Below, piece after piece: positions 28,944-38,712 of a DNA stretch of 59,917 nucleotides. The DNA is from Occallatibacter sp. (GTDB lineage: Bacteria > Acidobacteriota > Terriglobia > Terriglobales > Acidobacteriaceae). Positions within the stretch are counted from its first letter, which is position 1. Each line of letters opens with the position of its first letter. Made by a program: the position numbers and the translations under genes. The DNA is taken from contig JARLGF010000067.1 in assembly GCA_031296165.1 (NCBI GenBank), positions 1-59,917 of the forward strand. Reading direction: 5' to 3'. The notes under the pieces are model-generated. The model did no database searches. It was not told the DNA's origin and saw only the letters and a program-made list of their open reading frames with translations.

Positions 28944-31900
28944 TCGGCCTCCTCTGTTTTTTCTTGCAAAGCAATTTCCTCAGTGTGCTTCCAGCCAAAA
29001 TGTAGCGAGAGCCGCTCGAAAAGAGTGAACGTGACAGGGATCAGGAAGATGGCGATGCAGGTTGCGGCCAGCATTCCTCCAATGACCGTGGTGCCCAGCA
29101 GTCGGCGGCCCTGAGCGCCCGCGCCCTTGGCAACCCAGAGCGGAACGCACGCCAGAAGGAAAGCGAAGGATGTCATGATGATGGGCCTCAAGCGCAGCCG
29201 GGCGCCGGCCAGCGCGGCGTCCACAACGCTCTTTCCGCGGTCATGTTCCAGCTTGGCGTACTCGACAATCAGAATGGCGTTCTTGGCTGCCAGTCCAATC
29301 AGCATGACTATGCCTATCTGCGCATAGACATTGTTTTCCATGCTGCGGCAGGTAAGCGCAAGATAGCCGCCAAACATGGCGACCGGTGTGCTTAGCAGAA
29401 CGCTGAAAGGCAGACTCCAGCTTTCATAGAGCGCGGTAAGAATCAGGAAGACGAACAACAGCGAGATGCCGAAAATCTGGCTAGCGCTGATGCCCTTCGC
29501 GGCTTTCTGCTCCTGATAGCTCATCCCCATGTAGTCGTACCCCATCTCCGAAGGCTGCGTCTGGGCAAATACTTCTTCCAGAGCCTTCATGGCCTGGCCG
29601 GAACTGTATCCGGGAGCCGCCGCCGCCGTAATCTGGGCTGCCGGGTATTCGTTGAAGTGCATGGTGAACTCTGGACCCGTTATCGGTTTGACACTCGATA
29701 CGGCATCCAGCGGCACCATATTCCCGCTCTCATTGGTTACGTAGAATTGCTTGATGTTGTTGGGGTCGGTTCGCGATTTTCCCTCAGCCTCTACATAGAC
29801 CTGCCACTGGCGGCCAAAGCGGTTGAAGTAGTTCACCATGTAACCGCCCATGAAGGTCTGCATGGTCGTATACACATCGTTGAGGCTGACATGCTGCCGC
29901 AGAACCTTATCCTTGTCGACATCCGCGAAGAGTTGCGGGACATGCGGAATCATAGTTGTGAATATCGAGGCGATTTCCGGACGCCTGCGCGCCGCGGCGA
30001 GGAACGCATCCGTGTTGTCGGAGAGGTAGTCCCCACCCTTTCCGGAGCGGTCTTCCAGGACGAAGGACACGCCACCGGAGGAACCGATTCCCGGAATAGC
30101 GGGCGGGGCAATGGCAATGGCTTGACCGTCCGGTATCGCGGAGAGCCTCTGATTCAACTGGAGCTGAATGGCCGGAGCCAGCAAGTTCGCGGCATGGCGT
30201 TTGTCCCAGTTATCCAGGCTGACGAAGAAGAAGGATGTGTAGGTGTTTTGCGTGCCGCTTATCAAGTCCAATCCACTGATGCCAGTGGCCGCAATCACGC
30301 CCGGCGTGTGACGAATAATATCCTCGGCTTTCTTGGTGGCCGCCAGCGTGCGTTCCAGTGAGGCAGCCTGCGGTAGTTGCAAGCGGACGTACAGACTTCC
30401 CTGGTCTTCCTCCGGCACAAAAGAGGTTGGGAGCCTGCCGACGAGGAAGAACGCAGCCCCCGCCATCAAAGCAAGGAAGACCATGCTGAACGCGCTCTTG
30501 CGGATCATCCAGCCGGAGTACTTGACGTAGCCGTTCTGCGCATGGGAAAAGGTTCTGTTGAACCACCCAAAGAAAGGTGCGAATGGCCCATGGACCTTGC
30601 CGGGCTTCAACAGAAGAACGCACAGTGCCGGGCTCAACGTAAGAGCGTTGAAGGCGGAGAAGACCACGGAGACAGCAATGGTCACCGCAAACTGCTGATA
30701 CAACCTGCCCGTGATGCCGGGGACAAAGGCTGTCGGAATGAATACGGCTGCAAGAATCAAGGCAATGGCAATGACCGGACCGGAGACTTCCTCCATGGCT
30801 TTCACCGTAGCGTCGTTTGGCGACAAGCCCTCTTCCATGTGGTGTTCCACCGCTTCCACCACGACGATGGCGTCATCGACCACCAGGCCGATGGCGAGAA
30901 TCAGGCCAAACAGCGACAGCGTATTGATGGAGAAACCAAGAAGCGGGAAAAGAATGAAAGTGCCAATCAATGAAACAGGCACAGCCGCCAGCGGAATCAG
31001 GGCTGGCCGCCATCCCTGGAGGAAGATGTACACCACCAGGACGACAAGAAAAAGAGACTCAAACAGCGTCAGAACAATCTCGTGCATGCTGGCGGTAACC
31101 GCCAGGGTGGAGTCATAGGGGACAACGTACTGCATATCCTTCGGGAATCGCTGGGAAAGCTCCGCCATTCTGGCGCGTACTCTCGCAGCCGTTTCCACGG
31201 CGTTCGATCCCGGCAATTGATAAACCGTCATGCCGCCGGCGGGAGCGCCATTGTAGTCGGCGCTGACGTTGTATGTCTGCGCACCCAGCTCAACATGCGC
31301 CATATCCTTCAGGTGCAGAATAGACCCATCCGGATTGGCGCGAATTACGATATTGCCGAAATCTTCCGGCGATGCAAGCCTGCCCTGCGCACGAACCGTG
31401 TAAGTGAATTCCTGGCCTTTCGGCACGGGTTCTCCGCCGATCTGTCCGGAAGGATTGACCTTGTTCTGCGCCTGGATTGCTGCAACGATCTGGGGAACTG
31501 TCACCGACAGATTGGCCAGTTTCTCCGGCTCCACCCAGACGCGCATCGAATATTCGCCACCCAATGCCTCAACCCGGCCTACACCGGGAACACGCGCAAT
31601 TTCGTCTTTCAGGTTGATAATGCCGTAATTGATAAGGAAGTTCCGGTCATACGTGCCCTGCGGCGATATAAGGGTGAACAGCATCAGGGGCGTAGACATG
31701 GACTTCATGACCTGCACGCCCTGCATGGAAACCTCGGTCGGCATTTGAGACGCGGCTTGGTTGACGCGAAGCTGCGTGAGAATCTGATCGATATTCGGAT
31801 TTGTCGTTACATCGAAATCCGTATACAGCGTTGTCCAGCCATTGCTCGCGTTGGTGGAATACATATAACTCATGTTGTCCACACCGCTCATCTGGCTTTC

Positions 31901-32098
31901 GATCGGGGTCGCAACAGATTGCTCCGCTGTCTTGGCGTCGGCTCCCGGATAAATGCCGCGCGTCATAATTTCAGGTGGCACAATCTCTGGATACTCTGCC
32001 ACAGACAGAGTGAGCATCGAGATGGTGCCAACGAGAACCATCACGATGGAAATCACAATTGCGATGATGGGGTGCTTGATAAAGAATTTTGAGATCAT
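28940..32098 (-). CDS. RND multidrug efflux transporter, AcrB/HAE1 type
   Basis: A 1052-residue inner-membrane pump of standard HAE1 length. The N-terminus FFIKHPIIAIVISIVMVLVG is TM1; AEYPEIVPPEI is the first conserved periplasmic motif. GLILAIGLVVDDAIVVVEAVE in TM4 holds the proton-relay Asp pair, and the second half repeats the layout with TM10 (AQIGIVMLIGLAAKNAILIVEYA, in part) carrying the relay Lys. The periplasmic porter loops are complete. It exports hydrophobic or amphiphilic compounds using the proton gradient. It overlaps both neighbours by ATGA and belongs to the four-gene efflux unit. Confidence 0.95.
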   Translation of the reverse strand: MISKFFIKHPIIAIVISIVMVLVGTISMLTLSVAEYPEIVPPEIMTRGIYPGADAKTAEQSVATPIESQMSGVDNMSYMYSTNASNGWTTLYTDFDVTTNPNIDQILTQLRVNQAASQMPTEVSMQGVQVMKSMSTPLMLFTLISPQGTYDRNFLINYGIINLKDEIARVPGVGRVEALGGEYSMRVWVEPEKLANLSVTVPQIVAAIQAQNKVNPSGQIGGEPVPKGQEFTYTVRAQGRLASPEDFGNIVIRANPDGSILHLKDMAHVELGAQTYNVSADYNGAPAGGMTVYQLPGSNAVETAARVRARMAELSQRFPKDMQYVVPYDSTLAVTASMHEIVLTLFESLFLVVLVVYIFLQGWRPALIPLAAVPVSLIGTFILFPLLGFSINTLSLFGLILAIGLVVDDAIVVVEAVEHHMEEGLSPNDATVKAMEEVSGPVIAIALILAAVFIPTAFVPGITGRLYQQFAVTIAVSVVFSAFNALTLSPALCVLLLKPGKVHGPFAPFFGWFNRTFSHAQNGYVKYSGWMIRKSAFSMVFLALMAGAAFFLVGRLPTSFVPEEDQGSLYVRLQLPQAASLERTLAATKKAEDIIRHTPGVIAATGISGLDLISGTQNTYTSFFFVSLDNWDKRHAANLLAPAIQLQLNQRLSAIPDGQAIAIAPPAIPGIGSSGGVSFVLEDRSGKGGDYLSDNTDAFLAAARRRPEIASIFTTMIPHVPQLFADVDKDKVLRQHVSLNDVYTTMQTFMGGYMVNYFNRFGRQWQVYVEAEGKSRTDPNNIKQFYVTNESGNMVPLDAVSSVKPITGPEFTMHFNEYPAAQITAAAAPGYSSGQAMKALEEVFAQTQPSEMGYDYMGMSYQEQKAAKGISASQIFGISLLFVFLILTALYESWSLPFSVLLSTPVAMFGGYLALTCRSMENNVYAQIGIVMLIGLAAKNAILIVEYAKLEHDRGKSVVDAALAGARLRLRPIIMTSFAFLLACVPLWVAKGAGAQGRRLLGTTVIGGMLAATCIAIFLIPVTFTLFERLSLHFGWKHTEEIALQEKTEEAE

Positions 32099-33336
32099 TC
32101 GTTCCCTTCCATCTTCGCAAGGGTCGGATTGACGATCATACCGTCGCGTACCTTGGCGTTACCTTCTGAAATGACCTGTTCGCCCGCGTTCAGGCCGGAC
32201 TCGATGATCCACTGGGAACCAACGCGCTGACCCAGCTTCACGTTGCGCACGGTAACCTTGTTGCCCGCGCCAACCACGGCAACCTGATAGGTTCCCTGCA
32301 ACTCCGTAACGCAGCGCTGCGGAACCAGAACGGCGGAGCGGTTCACGGCCGTGGCCGCGTGAACCCGCCCAAACTGTCCGGGACGAAGGATATTTCCCGG
32401 GTTCGCGAATGCGGCAACCAGCTTGATGGTGCCTGTCTGCGGGTCGATCTGGCGGTCCGTAAAAATGACCTTGCCCTTATGCGGATATAGCGTGCCGTCG
32501 GCGAGTTCCAGTTGCAGTTCCAGATCCTTGCTGCGTTTCTGCTCGCTGATTTTCGTGGCCACTTGCGGCCCGCTAGCGAAGCGCATGTACTCCTGTTCGC
32601 TGATGGCGAAATAAACCTTGATGGGGTCCACCTTGGAAACCGCGGTCAGCGCGGTGCCCGGTGCAACCAGGTTTCCCATCTGCGTGGTGGCAATGCCGGC
32701 AATGCCATCGGTCAGCGAACGGACATGGGTGAAATTCAAATTGATCTGAGCTTGTCTCACCGTGGCTTCCGACGCCTGTACCGTGGCCGCGGTCTGCCGC
32801 TGTTCCGCGACTTCCGAGTCAAGCTGGCTCTGCGCAATGGCGTGTTGCTGCGCCAGGGGCGTATCGCGCTTTACATTGATCTCGGTCAGCGCCAGCTTTG
32901 CCTCCGCCTGCGCCAACTGCGCTTTGGCTAGATCCAGATTGGCCTGAAATGTCTGCGGGTCGATCTGAAACAATACCTGATCCTTGCGGACATAAGAGCC
33001 CTCGCTGTAGAGCTGCTTGATCAGATACCCCGTCACTTGCGGCTGAATCTGCGCATTCACGTAGCCGTCCAGCGTGGCAATCCAATCCCCGTTGACTGGA
33101 ACATCCCGCATGGTTGCCTGCACCATCTGCACCTGCAAGGGGGGCTGCGCCGCGTTTTGCGGCTTGCTCTTGCACCCGCACAATATGGCGGCAGCTCCAA
33201 GTAACACGGCGAAGCACAACCATGTTATGCGGCGGCCTGTATGTCTTCCTTCGCTTTCCGCCGCTGCTGCGTGGGTCTTTCGCGGAAGAGATGAAGGCTG
33301 ATCGTCTTTTAAACGTGATTCATCGCGCCAGTTCAT
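32095..33336 (-). CDS. RND efflux periplasmic adaptor (membrane fusion protein)
   Basis: A 413-residue adaptor. An unusually long polar N-terminus (about 38 residues) precedes a hydrophobic segment ending LCGC, a probable lipobox. Next come the barrel-sandwich (GDWIATLDGYVNAQIQPQV, GYLIKQLYSEGSYVRKDQVL), an alpha-helical hairpin (NLDLAKAQLAQAEAKLALTE and QLDSEVAEQRQTAATVQASE), then beta-barrel and membrane-proximal domains (LVPQRCVTELQGTYQVAVV). It links the pump to the outer-membrane channel. The stop overlaps the pump's ATG. The STAS-like gene lies 135 bp upstream on the same strand. Confidence 0.92.
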   Translation of the reverse strand: MNWRDESRLKDDQPSSLPRKTHAAAAESEGRHTGRRITWLCFAVLLGAAAILCGCKSKPQNAAQPPLQVQMVQATMRDVPVNGDWIATLDGYVNAQIQPQVTGYLIKQLYSEGSYVRKDQVLFQIDPQTFQANLDLAKAQLAQAEAKLALTEINVKRDTPLAQQHAIAQSQLDSEVAEQRQTAATVQASEATVRQAQINLNFTHVRSLTDGIAGIATTQMGNLVAPGTALTAVSKVDPIKVYFAISEQEYMRFASGPQVATKISEQKRSKDLELQLELADGTLYPHKGKVIFTDRQIDPQTGTIKLVAAFANPGNILRPGQFGRVHAATAVNRSAVLVPQRCVTELQGTYQVAVVGAGNKVTVRNVKLGQRVGSQWIIESGLNAGEQVISEGNAKVRDGMIVNPTLAKMEGNE

Positions 33337-33471
33337 TAGGAGTACCTTTCGTTGTTATTCACTCGTTGTCTTCCAGGATGGCCGTGCTCCCCGGAAATCT
33401 GTTCGGCGGCAGCAGTTTGCCGTTACCGGGAATCTGCTGGTGTTGCCTGGCTGGTTTTTCTTTCGCATGCA

Positions 33472-33828
33472 TCATGCATGGGGCAAGGGCGGAGACGCAT
33501 CGTGCGGGGGCTTTGCACTGCTCCGCGCGGCTGCAGAGTTTGCGCCGCGTTTCATTGCCGCCCGCCGCAGGTGGAGTCGCTGGCAAAGATCCTTGCCATA
33601 GGCGTTTTGCGTTATGAATGTTGAGCCAAGCTGGTTTAGCCATAGCAGCGCTTCTTCGCCAGGCAAATCCACGTAGAAGACATGCTCGATATTGAAAACG
33701 CATTTTTTCCCGGGACGAATTTTCTGAATGACGCGCATGAGTTCTTCAACCCATTGATCGCCAGCCAGGCGTCCCTCCAGCACGAACAGGCATTCGTCGT
33801 CGCTGGCGGGCATTGTGATTCTAAGCAT
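33472..33828 (-). CDS. STAS-like small protein upstream of the RND genes
   Basis: A 118-residue protein. Residues 1-95 follow the beta-alpha pattern of STAS/SpoIIAA folds: MLRITMPASDDECLFVLEGRL, then WVEELMRVIQKIRPGKKCVF, NIEHVFYVDLPGEEALLWL and GSTFITQNAYGKDL. The usual phosphorylated Ser is replaced in the YVDLPGEE loop, so classic anti-anti-sigma switching is not supported. The C-terminal 25 residues are low complexity and Pro/Ala rich. Lying first in the RND unit, downstream of the sigma-54 activator and palindrome, it may tune pump expression; this is inference. Confidence 0.65.
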   Translation of the reverse strand: MLRITMPASDDECLFVLEGRLAGDQWVEELMRVIQKIRPGKKCVFNIEHVFYVDLPGEEALLWLNQLGSTFITQNAYGKDLCQRLHLRRAAMKRGANSAAARSSAKPPHDASPPLPHA

Positions 33829-33923
33829 GACCGCTTATATGCACGTTCGTAGCCATTGGCTCACAGACCCGCTTCGTGCTGAGTTGTAAAGAGATAGTGC
33901 GGACTATGCGATGAAGCAGAAGC

Positions 33924-33975
33924 AGAGGTGACTGCCGGTATATCGGTAATTGCCGATATACCGGCAGTCACCTCT
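33924..33975. promoter_or_regulatory. 52-bp near-perfect palindrome between sigma-54 activator and STAS/RND unit
   Basis: Arms 33924-33949 and 33950-33975 are inverted copies with 25 of 26 matches and no spacer, centred on TAA/TTG. It lies 96 bp downstream of the activator stop and 95 bp upstream of the STAS start on the same strand. It has no T-run on either strand. It could be an operator or activator site for the efflux unit, or an RNA hairpin ending the activator transcript. Confidence 0.65.
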
Positions 33976-34071
33976 CGGCAGCATGGAAAGCCGCCTAACG
34001 GCTATTTGTGGAGTTCGCAGCGAATCGGTACACGGTGCTCTGTCCAAACTCCGCAAGGAACAGGCCCTGGC

Positions 34072-36156
34072 TCATCCGGCGTATTCCGGCTTCTGAATCC
34101 CGAGTCTCTCCATCTTGCTTTGCAGTGTGGTTCGTTTCAGCCCCAGCCGTTCCGCGGCCCCGCCTGGCCCGGCGATTCTTCCCTGCGTAGCGCGCAGCAC
34201 CTGTACGATTGCCTCGCGCTCGGTTGCGTGCAACGTCCTCCCTGACAGGCTCTTGGGAAGCACGCGGCGGTCCAGCTCGGAGATGGGAGCGGCCAGCGTT
34301 TCCCCGCGCGTAAGAATCACGGAACGCTCGATAAAATTCTGAAGTTCGCGCACATTCCCCGGCCACGGCCAGTTCTTCATGGCCTCCATGGCCTCGTGCG
34401 GAATCACGCGAATGGACTTCCGCATTGCCCGCGAAAAGGACGAAACAAAGTACTGAACCAGCAGAGGAATATCGTCTCCCCGGTCGCGCAGCGGCGGAAT
34501 ATGAATGGGAAATATGTTGAGCCGGTAATACAGGTCCTCGCGGAACTCCCCCTTGCGCACCATGCCGAGCAGATCGCGGTGGGTGGCCGCAATCAGCCGC
34601 ATATCCACTTTGATGGTTCGGTTGCCGCCCAGCCTTTCAAATTCTCTCTCCTGCAGCACCCGTAGAAGTTTAGGCTGCAATTCGGGATCGATGTCTCCGA
34701 CCTCATCCAGAAAGAGGCTGCCTTCATTGGCTAGCTCAACCCGCCCCCGCTTTTGCGCGAGCGCACCCGTGAATGCGCCCTTCTCATGGCCGAACAACTC
34801 GCTCTCCATCAAGCCTGAGGGAATCGCCGCGCAGTTCAAGCGCACAAAGGTCCGGCTCTTCCGCGAACTGAGATTATGAATCGCGCGCGCAATCAGTTCT
34901 TTTCCGGTGCCGGTCTCTCCCACAATCAGAACCGTGGAATCGGTGGGCGCAACAATCGAAACCTGTTCAAGCACCTTGCGCAGCGAGGGGCTCTTCCCCA
35001 CAATGTCTTCAAAGTTGTATTCCGACTGGATCTCCGACTCCAGATAGATCCGTTCGTCTTCCAGCCTGTTGCGCGTCAGGCTCAGGTTCCCATAAGCGAG
35101 GGCATTCTCCAGAGCCAGTGCAATCTGGTTGCCCACTTGAGCCAGAAGATCCAGATCGGACGTGCTGAAAGCATTCTCCTGCCGGCTGCCCAGCGAGATA
35201 ATGCCCAAAGGCTTCTTTGACCCTAGAAGGGGAACGCTGCCGATACTCACAATCGATTCGGAACGCAAATGCTGAGATCTAAATTCCGGCCAGGATGCGA
35301 TTTCTTCTTTGCCAAACACCATGGGCGCCCTGGTTTGTATGCGCTGGAGATCGTCCTCTGTCAGGTTGGGAGTCGAAATATCTTCCAGGAATCCTTGTGT
35401 TCCCGGAAAATCGAACAAAACACATTGCAGTTGCTTGCAGCTTTCATCGAATAGCCAGAATCCCGCAAATGCATTCTGAAAGTATTCGCGAATGGATATC
35501 GATGCCGCGCGAAACAGATCGTTCACGTCGAGGTGCGTGACGATGTGATTATTGATCTCCAGCAGCAACTTCAGCCTGTCGCGTTCCCGTTCCAGTTCCT
35601 GGTGATACTTTTCGGCGGACTCAAGGGCAAGTGCGCTTTCCAGCGCAATCGAAACGTGCGCCGCCACTGACCCCATCAGTTCGACATCCGCACTGCTGTA
35701 TTGCTCGCGGCCGCTCACACCAAAGATCAGCACACCGAGCTTTCGCCGCGAACTGGAGATCGGAAGGATATAAGCACTGAGAGCTTCCGGGCTTGCCGAC
35801 CGCACGGCTTCAGCAAACTTCGGAATCTTCGTCCACTCCTGGCGAATATCCGGAACAAACACTGGCTGCTGCTGCTCCAATGCCATGGCGACGGCTGTAC
35901 TTTTAAACGGCAACTCGGTTCCAATCTCGATGCCGGGATCGTATGTGCCCGCCTCCAGGGCATACAGAAGCGTTGTCTCGGTCTGCTGGTTCAAAAGCAG
36001 CAAAGCTATTGAATCGAACGAAAGAACTTTCGAGAGCAGAGCCGATATGCTATGCAGAACTTCCTGTATATTCGGCTCTGACGCAATAGCCGTCGATACG
36101 CCCAGCAGAGCCCTGTATCTGCTTCTGTCTGCCAAATTCGAATCGTCTCTGCCCAT
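34072..36156 (-). CDS. sigma-54-dependent regulator with two GAF domains
   Basis: A 694-residue enhancer-binding protein. GAF1 covers about 15-180 (RYRALLGVSTAIASEPNIQE) and GAF2 about 205-365. The AAA+ domain (about 385-610) has Walker A GETGTGKE, the sigma-54 contact loop GAFTGA within GHEKGAFTGAL, Walker B-like GSLFLDEVGDI and an arginine finger region. A Fis-type helix-turn-helix sits at about 645-690 (ATQGRIAGPGGAAERLGLKR). The layout equals FhlA-type regulators, sensing a small molecule through the GAF domains. It lies just upstream of the STAS/RND genes on the same strand, so local control of efflux is likely. AGGTGA precedes the ATG. Confidence 0.93.
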   Translation of the reverse strand: MGRDDSNLADRSRYRALLGVSTAIASEPNIQEVLHSISALLSKVLSFDSIALLLLNQQTETTLLYALEAGTYDPGIEIGTELPFKSTAVAMALEQQQPVFVPDIRQEWTKIPKFAEAVRSASPEALSAYILPISSSRRKLGVLIFGVSGREQYSSADVELMGSVAAHVSIALESALALESAEKYHQELERERDRLKLLLEINNHIVTHLDVNDLFRAASISIREYFQNAFAGFWLFDESCKQLQCVLFDFPGTQGFLEDISTPNLTEDDLQRIQTRAPMVFGKEEIASWPEFRSQHLRSESIVSIGSVPLLGSKKPLGIISLGSRQENAFSTSDLDLLAQVGNQIALALENALAYGNLSLTRNRLEDERIYLESEIQSEYNFEDIVGKSPSLRKVLEQVSIVAPTDSTVLIVGETGTGKELIARAIHNLSSRKSRTFVRLNCAAIPSGLMESELFGHEKGAFTGALAQKRGRVELANEGSLFLDEVGDIDPELQPKLLRVLQEREFERLGGNRTIKVDMRLIAATHRDLLGMVRKGEFREDLYYRLNIFPIHIPPLRDRGDDIPLLVQYFVSSFSRAMRKSIRVIPHEAMEAMKNWPWPGNVRELQNFIERSVILTRGETLAAPISELDRRVLPKSLSGRTLHATEREAIVQVLRATQGRIAGPGGAAERLGLKRTTLQSKMERLGIQKPEYAG

Positions 36157-36548
36157 CGTCTTTCACCTGTAGCGGAGCGAACGCACCTGCTTATGCCATC
36201 TACACAATCTCCATTCTAGCGGTCAAAGCCAGTGCGCCTTGCCCGCAGAAATCCGCATCGGCTTACCGCGTGCCATACCCCACCGCCTGTGTCCGCCCCT
36301 GAAAAAATCAACAAGGGTTCACCGCGGTCCTCCAACAGATCGAGCCTTGCCGGGATCATGGAAGATGGCGTTTCCTTGAGGAAAAATCTACTTGGCAGCA
36401 AGGCGCTGTTGCACGGCGATTGGAGAACCGCTATAGTCGGCCTCGCGCTGTGCACGAGGGCAACCTGAGAACTTCCAGGAAATCTGCCGATACCGTGTAG
36501 ACACAAACCCGGCCGTATTTGCGGATTATCTATAAGCTATTGGTTCTA
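36157..36548. other. intergenic region between sigma-54 activator and tRNA
   Basis: No supported gene, repeat or hairpin. The half adjoining 36156 should hold the promoter of the activator gene. Confidence 0.5.
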
Positions 36549-36624
36549 TGGAGCCGACGGTCAGAGTCGAACTGACGACCTGCTGATTACGAATCAGCTG
36601 CTCTACCAACTGAGCTACGTCGGC
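36549..36624 (-). tRNA. tRNA-Thr (anticodon CGT)
   Basis: A 76-nt cloverleaf on the minus strand. The acceptor GCCGACG (36618-36624) pairs with CGTCGGC (36553-36559), followed by T and an encoded CCA. The D-arm contains AGCTCAGTTGGTAGAGC. The anticodon stem GCTGA/TCAGC encloses TTCGTAA, giving anticodon CGT for codon ACG. The T-loop is TTCGACT. All canonical positions are intact. Confidence 0.97.
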
Positions 36625-37272
36625 TTACTGCTCATCAGATTGTATCGTTGCGCCGGGGGAAGGTAAAGCGGCACGCAGCGCGCAGGGCTATGCTGCTCCC
36701 CATGTGCTCCCCATGCAGAGCAACCAGTTCATGGAATGGCGGTGATTTACCCAGATCTACCGCGGGAAAAACGGCGGCGAGCCGCTCAACCTGGCTGCCG
36801 GTTCTGCCGATCTGACTGAAGTCGCGCGCCGGTCCGGTGCTGGAAGGCGTCCATCCATCCAATCGGTGGCGCTGTGAAGCCTGTAGGCAGCGGTGAACTG
36901 AACGTGTGGGCAGCTCTGAACTGAAGCGGAAGCAGAGCTGAACGGCATTTCGGCACACCCCGGCCAGGAAGTCCGCTAAAAACGGAAAGAGCCGCCCGGC
37001 AACAGGGCAGCTCTTTCCTCAGGGAGAATAGTTCCAACGGAGGCAAAACCATCAGAACTTTCTGGCTGCATAGTAGGAGCGAGGGAAGGGAGTGTCAAGG
37101 AGAAATCGAAGACGAAATAAACCTTTCCAATTCAATGACTTGCAAACCATTTTCCAAAGAAGGCACAAGACGCCTTTTCGGCGTATCTTCGCCTTTTTGT
37201 ACCCCCTGAATCCCGTCTTTTCTCAGGGTTTTATTGGGTTTACGCCCTGTTTTCCACAGGTTTACGCTGCCA
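36625..37272. other. 648-bp intergenic region with a minus-strand terminator
   Basis: No convincing gene. It contains the hairpin at 36978-37018 and, near 37165-37200, a weaker stem (ACGCC/GGCGT around GAAAA on the minus strand) followed by pyrimidines that may end the DUF6599-like transcript. The 250 bp between the two could be transcribed as a 3' UTR or a small RNA; nothing decides this. Confidence 0.45.
36978..37018 (-). terminator. Rho-independent terminator, minus strand
   Basis: On the minus strand GGAAAGAGC and GCTCTTTCC flank GCCC/GGGC in one long stem with a small internal mismatch, then GTTTTTAG. It is 255 bp beyond the DUF6599-like stop, far for that gene. Confidence 0.7.
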
Positions 37273-38484
37273 TTAACCCTTCGGATGCGGCTTGTCAACC
37301 GTCTCGTCCAATCTCTCCCTGTCGTCCCGCAAATCGATACGAATAAACTCCTCGTCGTAGACTGAAGAAATAGGCCGTCCTCTCGCAATGCGGTACAGTG
37401 CCCTGAAGCCCCCCAGGAAAAATCCCAGCAGTACCGCGGCGCTGGCTCCGATAATCACCAGCGAGGCGATGCCCATCAGCAGCCTTCCCGTCTTTGCGGT
37501 CTCTGACTCCATTGGCTGCGGGATCGACATGATGTTGGCTTCGTAGTTCACCGATTCCAGCAATTTGTGGCTTTCGTCGGGAATCGCGTCGCCCGAGACC
37601 AGAATCACCAGCGGCCCGCTGCGGCGCACCTCCAGCGAAGCCTGGTCGGAGTCTTGCAGCGGCTTGGGCCAGGCCGGCTGGGCCTTGCTGCCGGCCTGGA
37701 TGTAGGCGCGAATCTTTGTCTCCTGCGCGGCCGCCATCTGCGGTGTGGGGTAGTCGATGATGGTCAGCGTGGCCGGACCGGACGTCAGCGTGTAGTTTGC
37801 CGTTGCGGTCTCCGCTCCGCGATCGAAGCCCACCACCTCCGGCGGCAGCACGCCGCCCGCGCCTGCATAGCTCGCCGGTCCAACCGCATAGTGTGTGGTC
37901 TGTCCGTCCAGTGAAGCTGTTGGCAGGTTGCCCAGAATGGGAGGCGCAACCGACTTGATGCCGCCGGGTACAGGCAACTGGCTGGCCAGTTCGCGCAGTT
38001 GTGAGCCGCACATGGGGCCGATCCGCGAGAATTGTGCATCCACCAGCGTGTTGCCCTTCCAGAAGATCACCCGGTTGTGGCTTGAAGCCGCTCCCGTGCC
38101 GATTTCCTCTTTCGGCCAGCCGTTCTGCCGGTAGAAGGTATAGGCGCCGTAAGCGCCGCTGGCGTCCTGAAAGCGCAGCGCGCGCAGGCTCAGCGTTTCG
38201 CCCTCGTGCTTATAGCTGGCCAGCGCTCCAGCGGTAAAGTCGAACTCCTTGAGAGCTGCCGCATTGGCCGGGTCAGCCTGAGCCGGGTCGGTTACTGTCT
38301 TGGGCTTGTCCGCTGCAACCCATCCTGCAAAGGCGTCCGGCAGCAGTGCCTTGGGCACGGGGGGAATCACCAGGGGCATGGCGGACTGAGACGAAGAGGC
38401 TTTTGCCGGCGCGGACTGCGCTTCGGCTGAAGCTGTGCTCCCCATGAGAGCCACCGAACAAACCAGAATTACAGACAAACGCAT
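37273..38484 (-). CDS. DUF6599-like exported membrane-anchored protein
   Basis: A 403-residue protein: signal peptide (LSVILVCSVALMGSTASAEAQ), a large periplasmic alpha/beta domain (about 45-320; AGALASYKHEGETLSLRALRF, FQDASGAYGAYTFYRQNGWP) and a C-terminal membrane helix (LLMGIASLVIIGASAAVLLGFFLG, in part) with a short basic/acidic tail. The domain order matches the DUF6599 family frequent in acidobacteria; function unknown. ATG 38484 is chosen because the signal peptide starts there; upstream in-frame codons add 20 unlike residues. It follows TrmFO on the same strand after a 228-bp gap. Confidence 0.72.
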   Translation of the reverse strand: MRLSVILVCSVALMGSTASAEAQSAPAKASSSQSAMPLVIPPVPKALLPDAFAGWVAADKPKTVTDPAQADPANAAALKEFDFTAGALASYKHEGETLSLRALRFQDASGAYGAYTFYRQNGWPKEEIGTGAASSHNRVIFWKGNTLVDAQFSRIGPMCGSQLRELASQLPVPGGIKSVAPPILGNLPTASLDGQTTHYAVGPASYAGAGGVLPPEVVGFDRGAETATANYTLTSGPATLTIIDYPTPQMAAAQETKIRAYIQAGSKAQPAWPKPLQDSDQASLEVRRSGPLVILVSGDAIPDESHKLLESVNYEANIMSIPQPMESETAKTGRLLMGIASLVIIGASAAVLLGFFLGGFRALYRIARGRPISSVYDEEFIRIDLRDDRERLDETVDKPHPKG

Positions 38485-38712
38485 CAAGAAAACACTCCAG
38501 ACTTCAGGGTACACGGTCCCCTTGCCGCCTGTTGCTGGCGGCAATCCCTCTCTACTTGGACACTGGCGGTCCCGGAAAGGTTCCTGCGGCCGGCTTTTGT
38601 CATCCCGATTGGGGCTACGCGTCGGTGCTCTGACTTCACCTGCACGACTGCCAGCGTATTGGCAGGCACGTGCGCTGGTCAGGCATGTTCATCGCCGCAA
38701 CCCGCCACAGAA

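Noticed and set aside
31082-32092. 336-codon plus-strand frame in the RND pump
   Set aside because: It is the complement of the AcrB-type gene, whose motifs are strong.
33829-33923. sigma-54 -24/-12 promoter for the STAS/RND unit
   Set aside because: No GG-N10-GC pair resembling TGGCAC-N5-TTGC occurs on the minus strand of this stretch.
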